This document shows, piece after piece, positions 34,693 through 43,895 of a DNA stretch of 64,000 nucleotides; positions within the stretch are counted from its first letter, which is position 1, and each line of letters begins with the position of its first letter. The notes under the pieces are model-generated. The model ran no database searches. It was not told where the DNA came from and saw nothing but the letters and a program-made list of their open reading frames with translations. The translations under genes were made by a program, and so were the position numbers. The stretch is from positions 3,782,001 to 3,846,000 of the forward strand of contig NZ_CP171225.1 of the NCBI RefSeq assembly GCF_043226085.1, given 5' to 3'. Source of the stretch: Amaricoccus sp003258405. Lineage in GTDB: Bacteria > Pseudomonadota > Alphaproteobacteria > Rhodobacterales > Rhodobacteraceae.

Positions 34693-36036
34693 TCAGCCCG
34701 CGGCGGCGAGCCACTTCTCCAGCCAGTGGATGTTGTAGTCGCCGCGCTGGATGTCGGGCTCGTCGAGCAGCGCGTGGAAGAGCGGTGTGGTCGTGTCGAT
34801 CCCGTCCACCACGAGCTCTGCCAGGGCACGGCGGAGCCGGGCGAGCGCGAGGTCGCGGCTCTGGCCGTGGACAATCAGCTTGCCGACGAGGCTGTCGTAA
34901 TAGGGCGGGATCACGTAGCCGTCGTAGATCGCGCTGTCCATCCGCACGCCGAGGCCGCCCGGGGCGTAGTAGGTCTTCACCTTGCCCGGCGAGGGCTGGA
35001 AGTTCGGCAGGCGCTCGGCGTTGATGCGGCATTCGATGGCGTGCCCGCTCGGCACCAGATTCTCCTGCGAGAAGGTCATCGGCATGCCCGCCGCGACGCG
35101 GATCTGCTCCTGCACCAGATCGACGCCATAGACGGCCTCGGTCACCGGATGCTCGACCTGAAGGCGGGTGTTCATCTCGATGAAGAAGAACTCGCCATCC
35201 TCGTAGAGGAATTCGATCGTGCCGGCGCCGGAGTAGCCGATGCGCGCCACGGCGTCGGCGCAGACCGCCCCGATGCGGGCGCGGGCTTCGGCGTCGATGA
35301 CGGGCGACGGGCTTTCTTCGAGCACCTTCTGGTGGCGGCGCTGCAGGCTGCAGTCGCGCTCGCCGAGATGAACCGCGCGCCCCTTGCCGTCGCCGAAGAC
35401 CTGGATCTCGATATGGCGCGGACGGCCGAGGTATTTCTCGAGATAAACCTCGTCGTTGCCGAAGGCGGCCTTCGCCTCGCTGCGGGCGGTCTGGAAGGCG
35501 GTTTCAAGTTCGCCCGCCGTGCGCGCGAGTTTCATGCCGCGGCCGCCGCCCCCGGCGGTTGCCTTGACGATCACGGGAAAGCCGATGTCGGCGGCAAGCC
35601 GGGCGGCATCGGTGACGGTCGGAACGCCGCCGTCCGAGCCCGGGACGCAGGGCACGCCGAGCTGCTTCATCGTGTCCTTCGCGGTGATCTTGTCGCCCAT
35701 CAGCCGGATATGTTCGGCGGAGGGGCCGATGAAGGCGATGCCGTGATCTTCGACGATCTGCACGAAATTGGCATTCTCGGAGAGGAAGCCATAACCGGGA
35801 TGGATCGCCTCGGCGCCGGTGATCTCGCAGGCCGAGATGATGTTGGGGATCGAGAGGTAGCTCTGGGAGGCCGGGGCCGGCCCGACGCAGACGCTCTCGT
35901 CGGCCATGCGCACATGCATGGCATCGGCATCCGCCGTGGAATGGATCGCGACGGTCTGGACGCCCATCTCCTTGCAGGCGCGGTGCACCCGGAGCGCGAT
36001 CTCGCCGCGGTTGGCGATCAGGACTTTCTTGAACAT
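34693..36036 (-). CDS. accC: Acetyl-CoA carboxylase biotin carboxylase subunit
   Basis: 447 residues. Signature stretches: VLIANRGEIALRV, IHPGYGFLSENANF, the glycine-rich ATP loop KATAGGGGRGMK, SLQRRHQKVLEESP, EFLYEDGEFFFIEMNTRLQVEHPVTE. Carboxylates biotin on AccB using ATP and bicarbonate, first step of fatty-acid synthesis. Follows accB by 29 bp. Confidence 0.97.
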   Translation of the reverse strand: MFKKVLIANRGEIALRVHRACKEMGVQTVAIHSTADADAMHVRMADESVCVGPAPASQSYLSIPNIISACEITGAEAIHPGYGFLSENANFVQIVEDHGIAFIGPSAEHIRLMGDKITAKDTMKQLGVPCVPGSDGGVPTVTDAARLAADIGFPVIVKATAGGGGRGMKLARTAGELETAFQTARSEAKAAFGNDEVYLEKYLGRPRHIEIQVFGDGKGRAVHLGERDCSLQRRHQKVLEESPSPVIDAEARARIGAVCADAVARIGYSGAGTIEFLYEDGEFFFIEMNTRLQVEHPVTEAVYGVDLVQEQIRVAAGMPMTFSQENLVPSGHAIECRINAERLPNFQPSPGKVKTYYAPGGLGVRMDSAIYDGYVIPPYYDSLVGKLIVHGQSRDLALARLRRALAELVVDGIDTTTPLFHALLDEPDIQRGDYNIHWLEKWLAAAG

Positions 36037-36065
36037 GCGATGCGTCTCCTGCGCTGCCGCCCGCC

Positions 36066-36566
36066 TCACTCGAGGATGATGAGCGGTGCGCCGAATTCGA
36101 CGGGCGAGCCGTCCTCGACCAGGATGCGCTTCACGCGGCCGGCGCGGGGCGCCGGGATCTGGTTCATCGTCTTCATCGCCTCGATGATGAGGATGGTCTG
36201 GCCTTCCTCGACGATGTCGCCCAGCTTCACGAAGGCAGGTGTGCCGGGCTCTGCCTGGAGGTAGACGGTGCCGACCATGGGGGAGGGCACAACGCCCGGA
36301 TCGTCGGAGGGGTCAGAGGCCGCCGATGCGGCAGCCGGAGCGCCTGCGGGCGGCGGGGCAGAGTGCTGCGGTGCAGAGACGTGATAGGCTGGGACCGGGG
36401 CCGCGATGGTGGCTGGAGCGGCAATCTCGCGCGCGACGCGGACCGAAAGGCTGTCATCCTCGCCGAAATCCCGGTTTACTTCGATCTCGGTCAGATCGTT
36501 TTCACGCAGCAGCTCGGCGAGGGCCTTGATGAATTCGACATCTGCCTCTTGCGGTCTCTTGCTCAT
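36066..36566 (-). CDS. accB: Acetyl-CoA carboxylase biotin carboxyl carrier protein
   Basis: 166 residues. Helical N-region (FIKALAELLRENDLTEIEV), an Ala/Pro-rich linker at about 50-90, and the C-terminal biotinyl domain with the biotinylated lysine in EAMKTMN. The start is followed on the opposite side by a 112-bp region containing GGACC/GGTCC hairpin and two GAACAGAG copies, which may be the accBC promoter/leader. Confidence 0.96.
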   Translation of the reverse strand: MSKRPQEADVEFIKALAELLRENDLTEIEVNRDFGEDDSLSVRVAREIAAPATIAAPVPAYHVSAPQHSAPPPAGAPAAASAASDPSDDPGVVPSPMVGTVYLQAEPGTPAFVKLGDIVEEGQTILIIEAMKTMNQIPAPRAGRVKRILVEDGSPVEFGAPLIILE

Positions 36567-36678
36567 GACGTGCTCTGTTCCTGTTCCCCGGGACCACTTT
36601 GGGTCCTCTGTTCCTGCTCAGCCGGTATATTGACATGTTTCTTCGCTGGAAAGAAAGAAAACGGCGCCAATCCGGGCA

Positions 36679-37437
36679 TCAATCGTCGGAACGCTTGTTC
36701 GCGACGATGGTTTCGAGCTGGTCGAGCGGAACATATCCGCGCACCAGTTCATCCCCGAGCACGAAGGTGGGTGTGCCGGCGATGTTGAGGGTGCGGGCAA
36801 GCTCATGGGTCGCGGCGATGCGCCTGGTGACTTCGGGCGCGTCCATCCCGGCGCGGATCTTTGCCGCATCGAGGCCGTTGGCGGTGAGCATCGCATCGAG
36901 GTTCTGCTCCGTGACCGGCGGGCTCGTCATCAGCGCCTCGTGGAGGCGGGCATAGGTCTCGTCGCCTTCGGCGAGCTTGGCCGAGATCGCGGCACGGGCG
37001 GCGAGCTCGGAATTCGGGCCGAGGATGGGAAATTCCTTCACGATCCAGCGGATGTTGCCGTCTTCCTCGATGAGACGGGCGACGTCCGGGTGCGCCTTGC
37101 GGCAGTATCCGCACTGGTAGTCGAGGAATTCGACGAGGGTCACGTCGCCCTCGGGATTGCCGCCGACATAGGAGAAGCCGTCCTCGAAGAGCGCCTTGGC
37201 GTTGTCGCTCACGAGGCTCTGTTCGGTCTCGGCCGTCGCGGCGCGCTGGCGTTCCTCGAGCAGGGAATACATCTCGACGAGGATCTCGGGATTTTCGAGG
37301 AGGTAGTTACGGATTTCCTCCTGCAGGGCGGCGCGATCGGCATCGTCGAGATTGGCGAGCGGGCTTTCGGCCCGGAGGGGCGCGGCAAGCATCAGCATGG
37401 CGACCAGGGCGAGCTGGCATAGGCGGTTCGGTTTCAT
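36679..37437 (-). CDS. DsbA-family thiol:disulfide protein
   Basis: 252 residues. Signal peptide (LCQLALVAMLMLAAPLRA), an N-terminal helical extension (ScsC_N-like, EEIRNYLLENPEILVEMYSLLEERQ), then a thioredoxin fold with CGYC and the cis-proline loop GTPTFV. Periplasmic oxidase or isomerase; the extension suggests the oligomerising ScsC/DsbG-like subgroup. Start overlaps the M48 protease stop. Confidence 0.92.
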   Translation of the reverse strand: MKPNRLCQLALVAMLMLAAPLRAESPLANLDDADRAALQEEIRNYLLENPEILVEMYSLLEERQRAATAETEQSLVSDNAKALFEDGFSYVGGNPEGDVTLVEFLDYQCGYCRKAHPDVARLIEEDGNIRWIVKEFPILGPNSELAARAAISAKLAEGDETYARLHEALMTSPPVTEQNLDAMLTANGLDAAKIRAGMDAPEVTRRIAATHELARTLNIAGTPTFVLGDELVRGYVPLDQLETIVANKRSDD

Positions 37438-38777
37438 CGGCGTCCTCTTTCGCGCGTGCGGCGGATCACGACTATCATATCCTCCGCCCGCTGCCAGCCC
37501 GGTGAACCCTTGGGCAGGAGCTGGGCGGCGCGGGTGGCATTGCGGGCGGCATCGCGGATGTCTCCCAGCAGCAGGTAGCGTTCGGCGGTCGCAAGGGAGG
37601 CCGCGCCCTCATGGCCGAGGCGGGCCTCGGCCAGCGCAAGATCGCGCAGGACGCCTTCGTTGGCCTTGTCGTAGCGCACGGAGAGCGCGAGCGTGTCGCG
37701 GGCCTCCTGCGTGTCGGCGGAATTGCCGGTGTTGAGCAGCGCCCGGCCGAGCCCGCCGAGGATCTGCGGCTCGAGCGGCGCGAGCTCGACCGCCGCGCGA
37801 TAGGCGGCCACGGCCGCCTCGGCATGACCGGTCTCGAGCAGGAACTGGCCCTTGAGTTCGTGGTAGTACGGATCGTCCGGGCGCTCGGCGATCAGCGCAT
37901 CAGCGGCGGCCTGCGCGCCTGCGGGATCGGGGGTGCGGTAGAGTGCCACGGCGCGGGCGAGCTGGGCCGCCTCGGAGGTGTCACTCTCCGGATAGGTGGC
38001 GCGGACCTGGCGGACAGGCTCGAGGAAGCCGCGAAGTTTCGCCACCATGCGGCCGTACCAGTAGACGTCCTCGGGGTCGGGCGGGCGGCCCGAGGGCAAC
38101 TCGGCGACGCGTTCCTCGATCAGCCGGATGCGGTCGTTCCAGAGCGGGTGGGTCTGGAGATAGGCGTTGGCGCTCAGCGAGCGCTGGAAGTCGCGGCTGC
38201 GCATGTGGCGCAGCACGTCGAGCATCGCTTCCGGATCGCTGCCGGACGAGGCGATGTAGCGCAGGCCCATCTGGTCGGCGGCGGCTTCCTCGCCGCGGCT
38301 GTAGGCGAGGGCCTGGCGTTGCGCGGCCTGGGTCGCCCCTGCGCCGAGGGCGATGCCGGCCTCCGGGCTGCCCGCGATGGTGGCGGCGACCGCGCCAAGC
38401 ATGCCGATGGCGGCGACACCGCGGGCGCCATGGAGCGCGTCATCGCGCCGGGAGAGGTGGCCGCCGGCGATATGGCCGGATTCATGGGCGATCACCGAGC
38501 GGAGCTGATCGATGCTTTCGAGCTGCATCAGCATGCCGGAGTGGATGAAGATGTTCTGCCCGCCGGCGACAAAGGCGTTCATCTCCGGATCGTTTACGAT
38601 ATAGATCCGGACGATCGCGGGATTGAGCGAGGCGGCGAGGAACACCGGACGGGCGATGCGCTCGAGGGTCTGCTCGATCTCGGCATCGCGAATCAGTCCG
38701 AGGGCCGATGCGGGCGCGGGAGCAAGGAGCCGAAGCGCCAGAAGGGCCAGGGCGAGAAACCGGATTGCGGGTCGCAT
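37434..38777 (-). CDS. M48 family metalloprotease with TPR repeats (BepA-like)
   Basis: 447 residues. Signal peptide (FLALALLALRLLAPAPASA), zinc-site HESGH (HExxH) with the downstream EEAAADQMG glutamate, and C-terminal TPR units from about 300 (AADALIAERPDDPYYHELKG; AVAAYRAAVELAPLEPQILG). The plan matches BepA, a periplasmic protease/chaperone for outer-membrane LptD assembly. Start set at 38777; 60 bp of in-frame upstream sequence is unlikely. Coupled to the DsbA gene (ATGA), itself a disulfide partner in envelope assembly. Confidence 0.93.
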   Translation of the reverse strand: MRPAIRFLALALLALRLLAPAPASALGLIRDAEIEQTLERIARPVFLAASLNPAIVRIYIVNDPEMNAFVAGGQNIFIHSGMLMQLESIDQLRSVIAHESGHIAGGHLSRRDDALHGARGVAAIGMLGAVAATIAGSPEAGIALGAGATQAAQRQALAYSRGEEAAADQMGLRYIASSGSDPEAMLDVLRHMRSRDFQRSLSANAYLQTHPLWNDRIRLIEERVAELPSGRPPDPEDVYWYGRMVAKLRGFLEPVRQVRATYPESDTSEAAQLARAVALYRTPDPAGAQAAADALIAERPDDPYYHELKGQFLLETGHAEAAVAAYRAAVELAPLEPQILGGLGRALLNTGNSADTQEARDTLALSVRYDKANEGVLRDLALAEARLGHEGAASLATAERYLLLGDIRDAARNATRAAQLLPKGSPGWQRAEDMIVVIRRTRERGRR

Positions 38778-38863
38778 GGGGCCCTTTCGTGCCGCTTGGG
38801 GTCCGCAGGGACGCTGCCCCCCGTGAGGCAGGCGCATGCGAGAGGCAAGTTAGGAGAGCAGGA

Positions 38864-40018
38864 GTGCGGACATCAACCCGTGGTGAGGTCGATCCCTTCA
38901 TTGTGATGGATGTGATGGAGGCGGCACGGCGCGAGGAGGCGGCCGGCCGCGGGGTGATCCACATGGAAGTGGGCCAGCCCGGGCGCGGCGCGCCGGAGGC
39001 GGCCCAGGCGGCGCTCGCCGCGGCGCTCGGGCAGAGCGCGCTCGGCTACACCGTTGCCCTGGGGATTCCAGCGCTGCGCGAAGGGATCGCGCGGCTCTAT
39101 GGCGACTGGTACGGGGTCGATCTCGATCCGGCGCGCGTGGTGGTGACGTCCGGCTCCTCGGCGGCCTTCCTGCTCGCCTTCACCAGCCTCTTCGAGCCGG
39201 GGGAGCGGGTGGCGATCGGCGAGCCGGGCTATCCGAGCTATCGCAACATCCTCAAATGCCTGGATCTGGAGCCCGTCGGCATCCAGACGCGCGCCGAAGA
39301 CCGGTTCCAGCCAAGGCCCGAGGATCTCGGCGCCGATCTCGCCGGGCTCCTGGTCGCAAGCCCTGCGAATCCGACCGGGACGGTGCTCGAGAAGCCAGAG
39401 ATGGCGGCGCTGATCGGGGCGGCAGCGGAGCTGGGCATCGCCTTCATCTCCGATGAGATCTATCACGGCATCGATTTCGGGCGCCGCGCGGTCTCGGCGC
39501 TCGAGGTGAGCGATGATGTCTATGTCATCAACTCGTTCTCGAAATATTTCTGCATGACCGGCTGGCGCATCGGCTGGATGGTGGTGCCGCCCGATCATGT
39601 GCGCCGGATCGAGCGGCTGACGCAGAACATGTTCATCTGTCCGCCCCACGCGAGCCAGGTGGTGGCGCTCGGGGCGCTCAGCGCGCGCGAAGAGCTGGAG
39701 GCGCAGGTGCGGGCCTATGGCGCAAACCGGGCGTTGCTGCTCGAGGGGTTGCCGAAGGCAGGCTTCGGGCGGATCACCGCACCGGATGGCGCGTTCTACA
39801 TCTATGCCGATGTTTCGGACCTGACATCCGACAGCCGTGATCTCGCGGCGCGGATCCTGCGCGAGGCGGGTGTTGCCCTCACACCGGGGCTCGATTTCGA
39901 TCCGAAGCGAGGGCACCGGACCCTGCGCTTTTCCTTCGCCGGCAGCACCGAGGATATGGAGGAAGGGCTTCGCAGGCTTGTGACCTGGCGGGAGGGGGCC
40001 CGTGTTACGGGCGCTTGA
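38864..40018 (+). CDS. Pyridoxal phosphate-dependent aminotransferase
   Basis: 384 residues from a GTG start that follows GGAGA with suitable spacing; no better ATG exists. Fold type I aminotransferase: ME(V)GQPGRGAPEAA, GYTVALGIPALREGIARLY, the PLP-phosphate region SGSSAAF, SPANPTGTV, SDEIYHG, and the Schiff-base lysine in NSFSKYFCMTGWRIGW. Class I/II amino-acid aminotransferase, perhaps aspartate or branched type; substrate is open. Divergent from the M48 gene. Confidence 0.92.
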   Translation: MRTSTRGEVDPFIVMDVMEAARREEAAGRGVIHMEVGQPGRGAPEAAQAALAAALGQSALGYTVALGIPALREGIARLYGDWYGVDLDPARVVVTSGSSAAFLLAFTSLFEPGERVAIGEPGYPSYRNILKCLDLEPVGIQTRAEDRFQPRPEDLGADLAGLLVASPANPTGTVLEKPEMAALIGAAAELGIAFISDEIYHGIDFGRRAVSALEVSDDVYVINSFSKYFCMTGWRIGWMVVPPDHVRRIERLTQNMFICPPHASQVVALGALSAREELEAQVRAYGANRALLLEGLPKAGFGRITAPDGAFYIYADVSDLTSDSRDLAARILREAGVALTPGLDFDPKRGHRTLRFSFAGSTEDMEEGLRRLVTWREGARVTGA

Positions 40019-40073
40019 CCCCGCCCGGCTCTGCCATGGCAACCAGTTTCAACCTGAAACCGTAAACGAAATG

Positions 40074-40099
40074 GGGGCGCGCCGATGCCGGCGCGCCCC
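40074..40099 (-). terminator. Terminator between aminotransferase and rne
   Basis: A 10-bp perfect stem GGGGCGCGCC/GGCGCGCCCC with a 6-base loop. On the minus strand it is followed by CATTTCGTTTACGG, a moderate T-rich tail, so it serves rne and possibly the converging aminotransferase gene. Confidence 0.7.
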
Positions 40100-40113
40100 T
40101 CGAACTTTCCGGA

Positions 40114-43100
40114 TCAGTTCCGGGACCACCAGCCGCGGCGCTTCTCTTCGCTGCGGTTGGCCTGAGGGCTTGCCGGGGCGTCTTCGCCCACCGCGCCGAC
40201 GAGCTCGGCCTCCTCGATAACCTGGAGCGGCGCCGGCTCCTGCTCCAGCGGTGCCGCGGCAATGCCGTCGTCAAAGGCCGGAGCGGGGGTCTCTTCTTCC
40301 GGCGGGGCTGCCGCAACAGGGGCGGCTGCCGGTTCGGCCTCCTCGGCGAAGACGACGATCTCTTCAGCGGCCGGAGCGGCGTCTGCGACGACGATCGGGG
40401 CCGCCTCTGCGGTCTCTTCCGCTTCAGGCGCGGGCTCGAAGGGCTCGGCTGCCGGTAGTTCCTCGGCCGGAACCGGGGCTTCAGAGTTTGCCTCGACGTG
40501 CTGGGGCGCATCGTCGGTCACGGGCTGCGGCGCGGGATCGGCGAAGGCTTCGGTTACCGGATCGGCCGAAACCTCGGCGCGCGGGGCGTCCTCCTCCGGC
40601 GCATCGCTATGGCCGGTCTCGTCGGAGGCCTGCGTCTCCGCAGCAACCGGCTCCGCCGACGGGGCGGCTTCGGGGGTGACCTCCTCGGGGGCCGGGCCAT
40701 CCTCGCCCAGCGTGATGCCGGCTTCGGCGATGACCGCGGCTGCCGGCTGGCTCACGCGCCGCCGGCGCGAGGGGCGAGCGCTGCTGTCGGATTCCGGAAC
40801 GCTCACGATCTCGGGGCCGGTCTCTGCCTCAAGGTCGATCACCTCGCCAAAGGCATCCCGCTTTGCGGGCGTCTCGCTATCGGCATCGGCTGCGACGGGC
40901 TCCGGCGCCTGTTCGGAGACGGATGAACCGTCCTCCTGAGCACCGTTCGCATCGGCCTCGTCCGACGTTGCATCGCCGTTCTGCGTCTCGGCTTCGTCCC
41001 GGCTGTTCTTGGAACCGCCACGACGGCGACGGCGGCGCTTCTTCTTGCCGCCGGCGGAGGATTTTTCCTCGCCGTTGCCGTTGGAGCCGCCTGTCTCTTC
41101 GCTGGTTTCGGCTTCGACCGCTGCGGTCTCTTCTTCCTCGACCTCGGGCTCCTCGAAGTCGTCCATTTCCACGATGGGCGCCATCACGGCCGTGCCTTCG
41201 GGGACGGTGACGATCCGCGAGGCGGTCTTGAACCGCTCCAGACGGTAGTCGGGGCTGATCATTGCCGCGTCACCCTCGACGCGCACCGAGAGACCGAAGC
41301 GCGCCTCGACCATGGTGATGTGCTCGCGCTTCTGGTTGAGCAGGTAGTTGGCGATCTCGACGGGGGCGACGATGAGCACCTCCTTCGAACGCTGGCGGAC
41401 GCCTTCCTCCTCGATCTCGCGCAGAAGGGCGAGAGCGACGGAATCGTTGGACCGCACGCGGCCGGTGCCATGGCAATGCGGGCAGGACTTCGTCGTTGCC
41501 TCGATCATGCCGGGCCGGAGCCGCTGGCGCGACATTTCCAGGAGACCGAAGCCCGAGATGCGGCCGACCTGGATGCGGGCGCGGTCGGTCTTGAGCTTGT
41601 CCTTGAGCTTCTTCTCGACGGCGGCGTTGTTCTTGCGCTCGTCCATGTCGATGAAGTCGATGACGATGAGGCCCGCGAGATCGCGGAGCCGCATCTGCCG
41701 CGCGGCTTCCTCGGCCGCCTCGAGGTTGGTCTTGAGCGCGGTGTCCTCGATCGAGGCTTCCCGCGTGGCGCGGCCCGAGTTCACGTCGATGGCGACGAGC
41801 GCCTCGGTCACGTCGATGACGATGTAGCCGCCCGACTTGAGCTGGACCACCGGGTTGAACATGCCCGCGAGGTAGCTCTCTACCTGGAAGCGCGAGAAGA
41901 GGGGCAGGGCGTCGGCGTAGTGCTTCACGTTCTTCGCGTGCGAAGGCATGAGCATCTTCATGTAATCCTTGGCCTCGCGGTAGCCGCGCTCGCCATCGAC
42001 GAGCACCTCGTCGATGTCGCGGCTGTAGAGGTCGCGGATCGCCCGCTTCACCAGGCTGCCTTCCTCGTAGATGAGGCACGGCGCAATGGACTTGAGCGTG
42101 AGCTCGCGGATCTGCTCCCACTGGCGCAGGAGGTATTCGTAGTCCCGCCGGATCTCGGTCTTGGTGCGGTTGGCGCCCGCAGTGCGGATGATAAGGCCCG
42201 CGCCTTCCGGCACGGTGATCGAGGCGGAGATTTCCTTGAGCTTCTTGCGGTCGGCCGCGTTGGTGATCTTGCGGCTGATGCCGCCCCCACGCGCGGTGTT
42301 GGGCATGAGCACGCAGTAGCGGCCCGCGAGCGAGAGATAGGTGGTCAGCGCGGCGCCCTTGTTGCCGCGCTCTTCCTTGATGACCTGCACCAGCAGGATC
42401 TGGCGGACCTTGATGACTTCCTGGATCTTGTACCGCCGCGGGCGCGGCTTGCGGACCGGGCGCTCCTCATGGACGTGATCCTGACCGCCAACGGATTCGT
42501 ATTCGTCCTGGGCCTCGGCCGTGTCGTCCGCTTCCGCATCGTCGCCGGAGTCGTCGTCGCTATCAGCGTCGTCATCGGCTTCGGCCTCTGCGGGCTGTTC
42601 CTGAGGCGCTTCCTCGATTTCTGCCGCGGCGGGTGCCACGCCAGGGCCTTCAGACCCGGGTGCGAGGGATGTTTCGGCGGCTCCGTCTGCCTCGGGCGCC
42701 GCCTCGAAGGCGGGCGGAAGGGTGGCTTCGAGGCTTGAGCCGGGCTCGGCGGCGACGGCAACGTCGTCGCCTGCCTCGGACGTGTCACTGCCCGCGGGCT
42801 GAGCCGCGACCGGAGCGTCGTCGGAGGGAATCTCGATGACCTCGGAGGCGATCACGGCGTCGTCGCGGGCGGGGCTGCCCTCTTCGGCGGGCTGGCTGCG
42901 GCGCCGGCTGCGGGACTTGCCACCGCGCGAGCGGGACGAGGAGGCCTCGCGGGTTTCCTTGGCCGGCTCTTCCTCGGCTTCGTTGGCGAACGCCGCTTCC
43001 TCGGCGATCAGCGCTTCGCGATCGGCCTTGGGGATCTGGTAGTAATCCGGGTGGATTTCCGAGAACGCGAGAAACCCGTGCCGGTTTCCGCCGTAGTCGA

Positions 43101-43275
43101 CGAAGGCAGCCTGAAGCGAGGGCTCTACGCGCGTAACCTTCGCGAGGTAGATGTTGCCAGCGAGCTGTCTCTTGTTCAGAGATTCAAAGTCAAACTCGTC
43201 AACCTTGTTTCCATCGAGGACGACCACACGCGTCTCTTCCGCGTGCGTGGCGTCGATAAGCATTTTCTTTGTCAT
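40114..43275 (-). CDS. rne: Ribonuclease E
   Basis: 1053 residues. N-terminal S1 domain (GNIYLAKVTRVEPSLQAAFVDYGG) is interrupted at about 100-310 by an acidic, Ser/Arg/Glu-rich insertion, then resumes (IQEVIKVRQILLVQVIKEERGNKG). DNase I-like catalytic region with VLVDGERGYREAK, VAIDVNSGR and DFIDMDERKN, and the Zn-link CPHCHGTG. The C-terminal ~350 residues are an Ala/Glu/Pro-rich disordered scaffold containing a basic patch (KKKRRRRRRGG), ending in RRGWWSRN. Core endonuclease of the RNA degradosome. Start ATG at 43275 follows GAAAGAAACC. Confidence 0.95.
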   Translation of the reverse strand: MTKKMLIDATHAEETRVVVLDGNKVDEFDFESLNKRQLAGNIYLAKVTRVEPSLQAAFVDYGGNRHGFLAFSEIHPDYYQIPKADREALIAEEAAFANEAEEEPAKETREASSSRSRGGKSRSRRRSQPAEEGSPARDDAVIASEVIEIPSDDAPVAAQPAGSDTSEAGDDVAVAAEPGSSLEATLPPAFEAAPEADGAAETSLAPGSEGPGVAPAAAEIEEAPQEQPAEAEADDDADSDDDSGDDAEADDTAEAQDEYESVGGQDHVHEERPVRKPRPRRYKIQEVIKVRQILLVQVIKEERGNKGAALTTYLSLAGRYCVLMPNTARGGGISRKITNAADRKKLKEISASITVPEGAGLIIRTAGANRTKTEIRRDYEYLLRQWEQIRELTLKSIAPCLIYEEGSLVKRAIRDLYSRDIDEVLVDGERGYREAKDYMKMLMPSHAKNVKHYADALPLFSRFQVESYLAGMFNPVVQLKSGGYIVIDVTEALVAIDVNSGRATREASIEDTALKTNLEAAEEAARQMRLRDLAGLIVIDFIDMDERKNNAAVEKKLKDKLKTDRARIQVGRISGFGLLEMSRQRLRPGMIEATTKSCPHCHGTGRVRSNDSVALALLREIEEEGVRQRSKEVLIVAPVEIANYLLNQKREHITMVEARFGLSVRVEGDAAMISPDYRLERFKTASRIVTVPEGTAVMAPIVEMDDFEEPEVEEEETAAVEAETSEETGGSNGNGEEKSSAGGKKKRRRRRRGGSKNSRDEAETQNGDATSDEADANGAQEDGSSVSEQAPEPVAADADSETPAKRDAFGEVIDLEAETGPEIVSVPESDSSARPSRRRRVSQPAAAVIAEAGITLGEDGPAPEEVTPEAAPSAEPVAAETQASDETGHSDAPEEDAPRAEVSADPVTEAFADPAPQPVTDDAPQHVEANSEAPVPAEELPAAEPFEPAPEAEETAEAAPIVVADAAPAAEEIVVFAEEAEPAAAPVAAAPPEEETPAPAFDDGIAAAPLEQEPAPLQVIEEAELVGAVGEDAPASPQANRSEEKRRGWWSRN

Positions 43276-43631
43276 GGTTTCTTTCACGAACGGCAGGCCT
43301 CCGTCCCCCTCGGGACAAGCCGCATCTGCACGTTGGTTGGGCTGTGGCGGGGGCTGGAGCGACAAACCCGTGCAGGCCGTTCAACGGCCTTGGCATCATG
43401 GGCGTCTGCTCGAGGTCAGCGCAAGTCACCGCTCTTCTTTCCGGCGCCCGCCGCAAACGGGGGCGCCAACGTTTCTTCGGGACTGCTCCCGCGTTATATC
43501 CTTCTGGCGCGAGCGCCTGACGCACGGGAGCCGGATCCTTCCGGAACTGCTGTTCGCGTTCCGGGTGCACCGTCCGCATGCGGCAAATACGAGTGTGAGA
43601 CGAGAATTCGTCTTCTGCGCTCACAGTACCA

Positions 43632-43660
43632 CATATAGAGTTCGTCCTTTGAATTGACAA
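43632..43660 (-). promoter_or_regulatory. Predicted rne promoter
   Basis: On the minus strand TTGTCA (43660-43655), exactly 17 bp, then TATATG (43637-43632), both near consensus. Transcription would begin near 43625, giving a leader of about 350 nt. It is embedded in the most A+T-rich part of the intergenic region. Confidence 0.72.
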
Positions 43661-43838
43661 TTGCTTTTTTTCTGGGCGAAGCCTTGTGGGTTGCACGGTC
43701 CGGTAGCAGACGGAGGGCGGCAAGCCCCTGTAATCGTGAGAAACGCCGCTGAAGAGGCGGGCAGCGACTATCGCATAGGTGGTTTCAACGGGCGCGGGCG
43801 CCGCTCCGCTGGTGTCGAGAGTTTGATGTCCGGGCATT

Positions 43839-43867
43839 TTGACCTGCGCCCGCCGCTCCGATATGTT
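43839..43867 (+). promoter_or_regulatory. Predicted mrcA promoter
   Basis: TTGACC (43839-43844), a 17-bp spacer and TATGTT (43862-43867). The -10 box overlaps an ATG at 43863, so a transcript from here would not contain that ATG; it would begin near 43874 and supply a ~22-nt leader for the GTG at 43896. Confidence 0.6.
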
Positions 43868-43895
43868 CCGACCTTCCCAATTCAGGCGTCGAATC

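Larger units (their letters stand above)
43276..43895. other. Long divergent intergenic region with rne leader
   Basis: 620 bp between rne (left) and PBP1A (right). No gene is supported. It contains the rne promoter, about 350 nt of rne 5' leader with GC-rich hairpins (CCGGAAC/GTTCCGG at 43541-43547 and 43558-43564; GGCGC/GCGCC at 43506-43517) and the PBP1A promoter. A long structured leader is how RNase E is autoregulated in enterobacteria. Confidence 0.7.
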
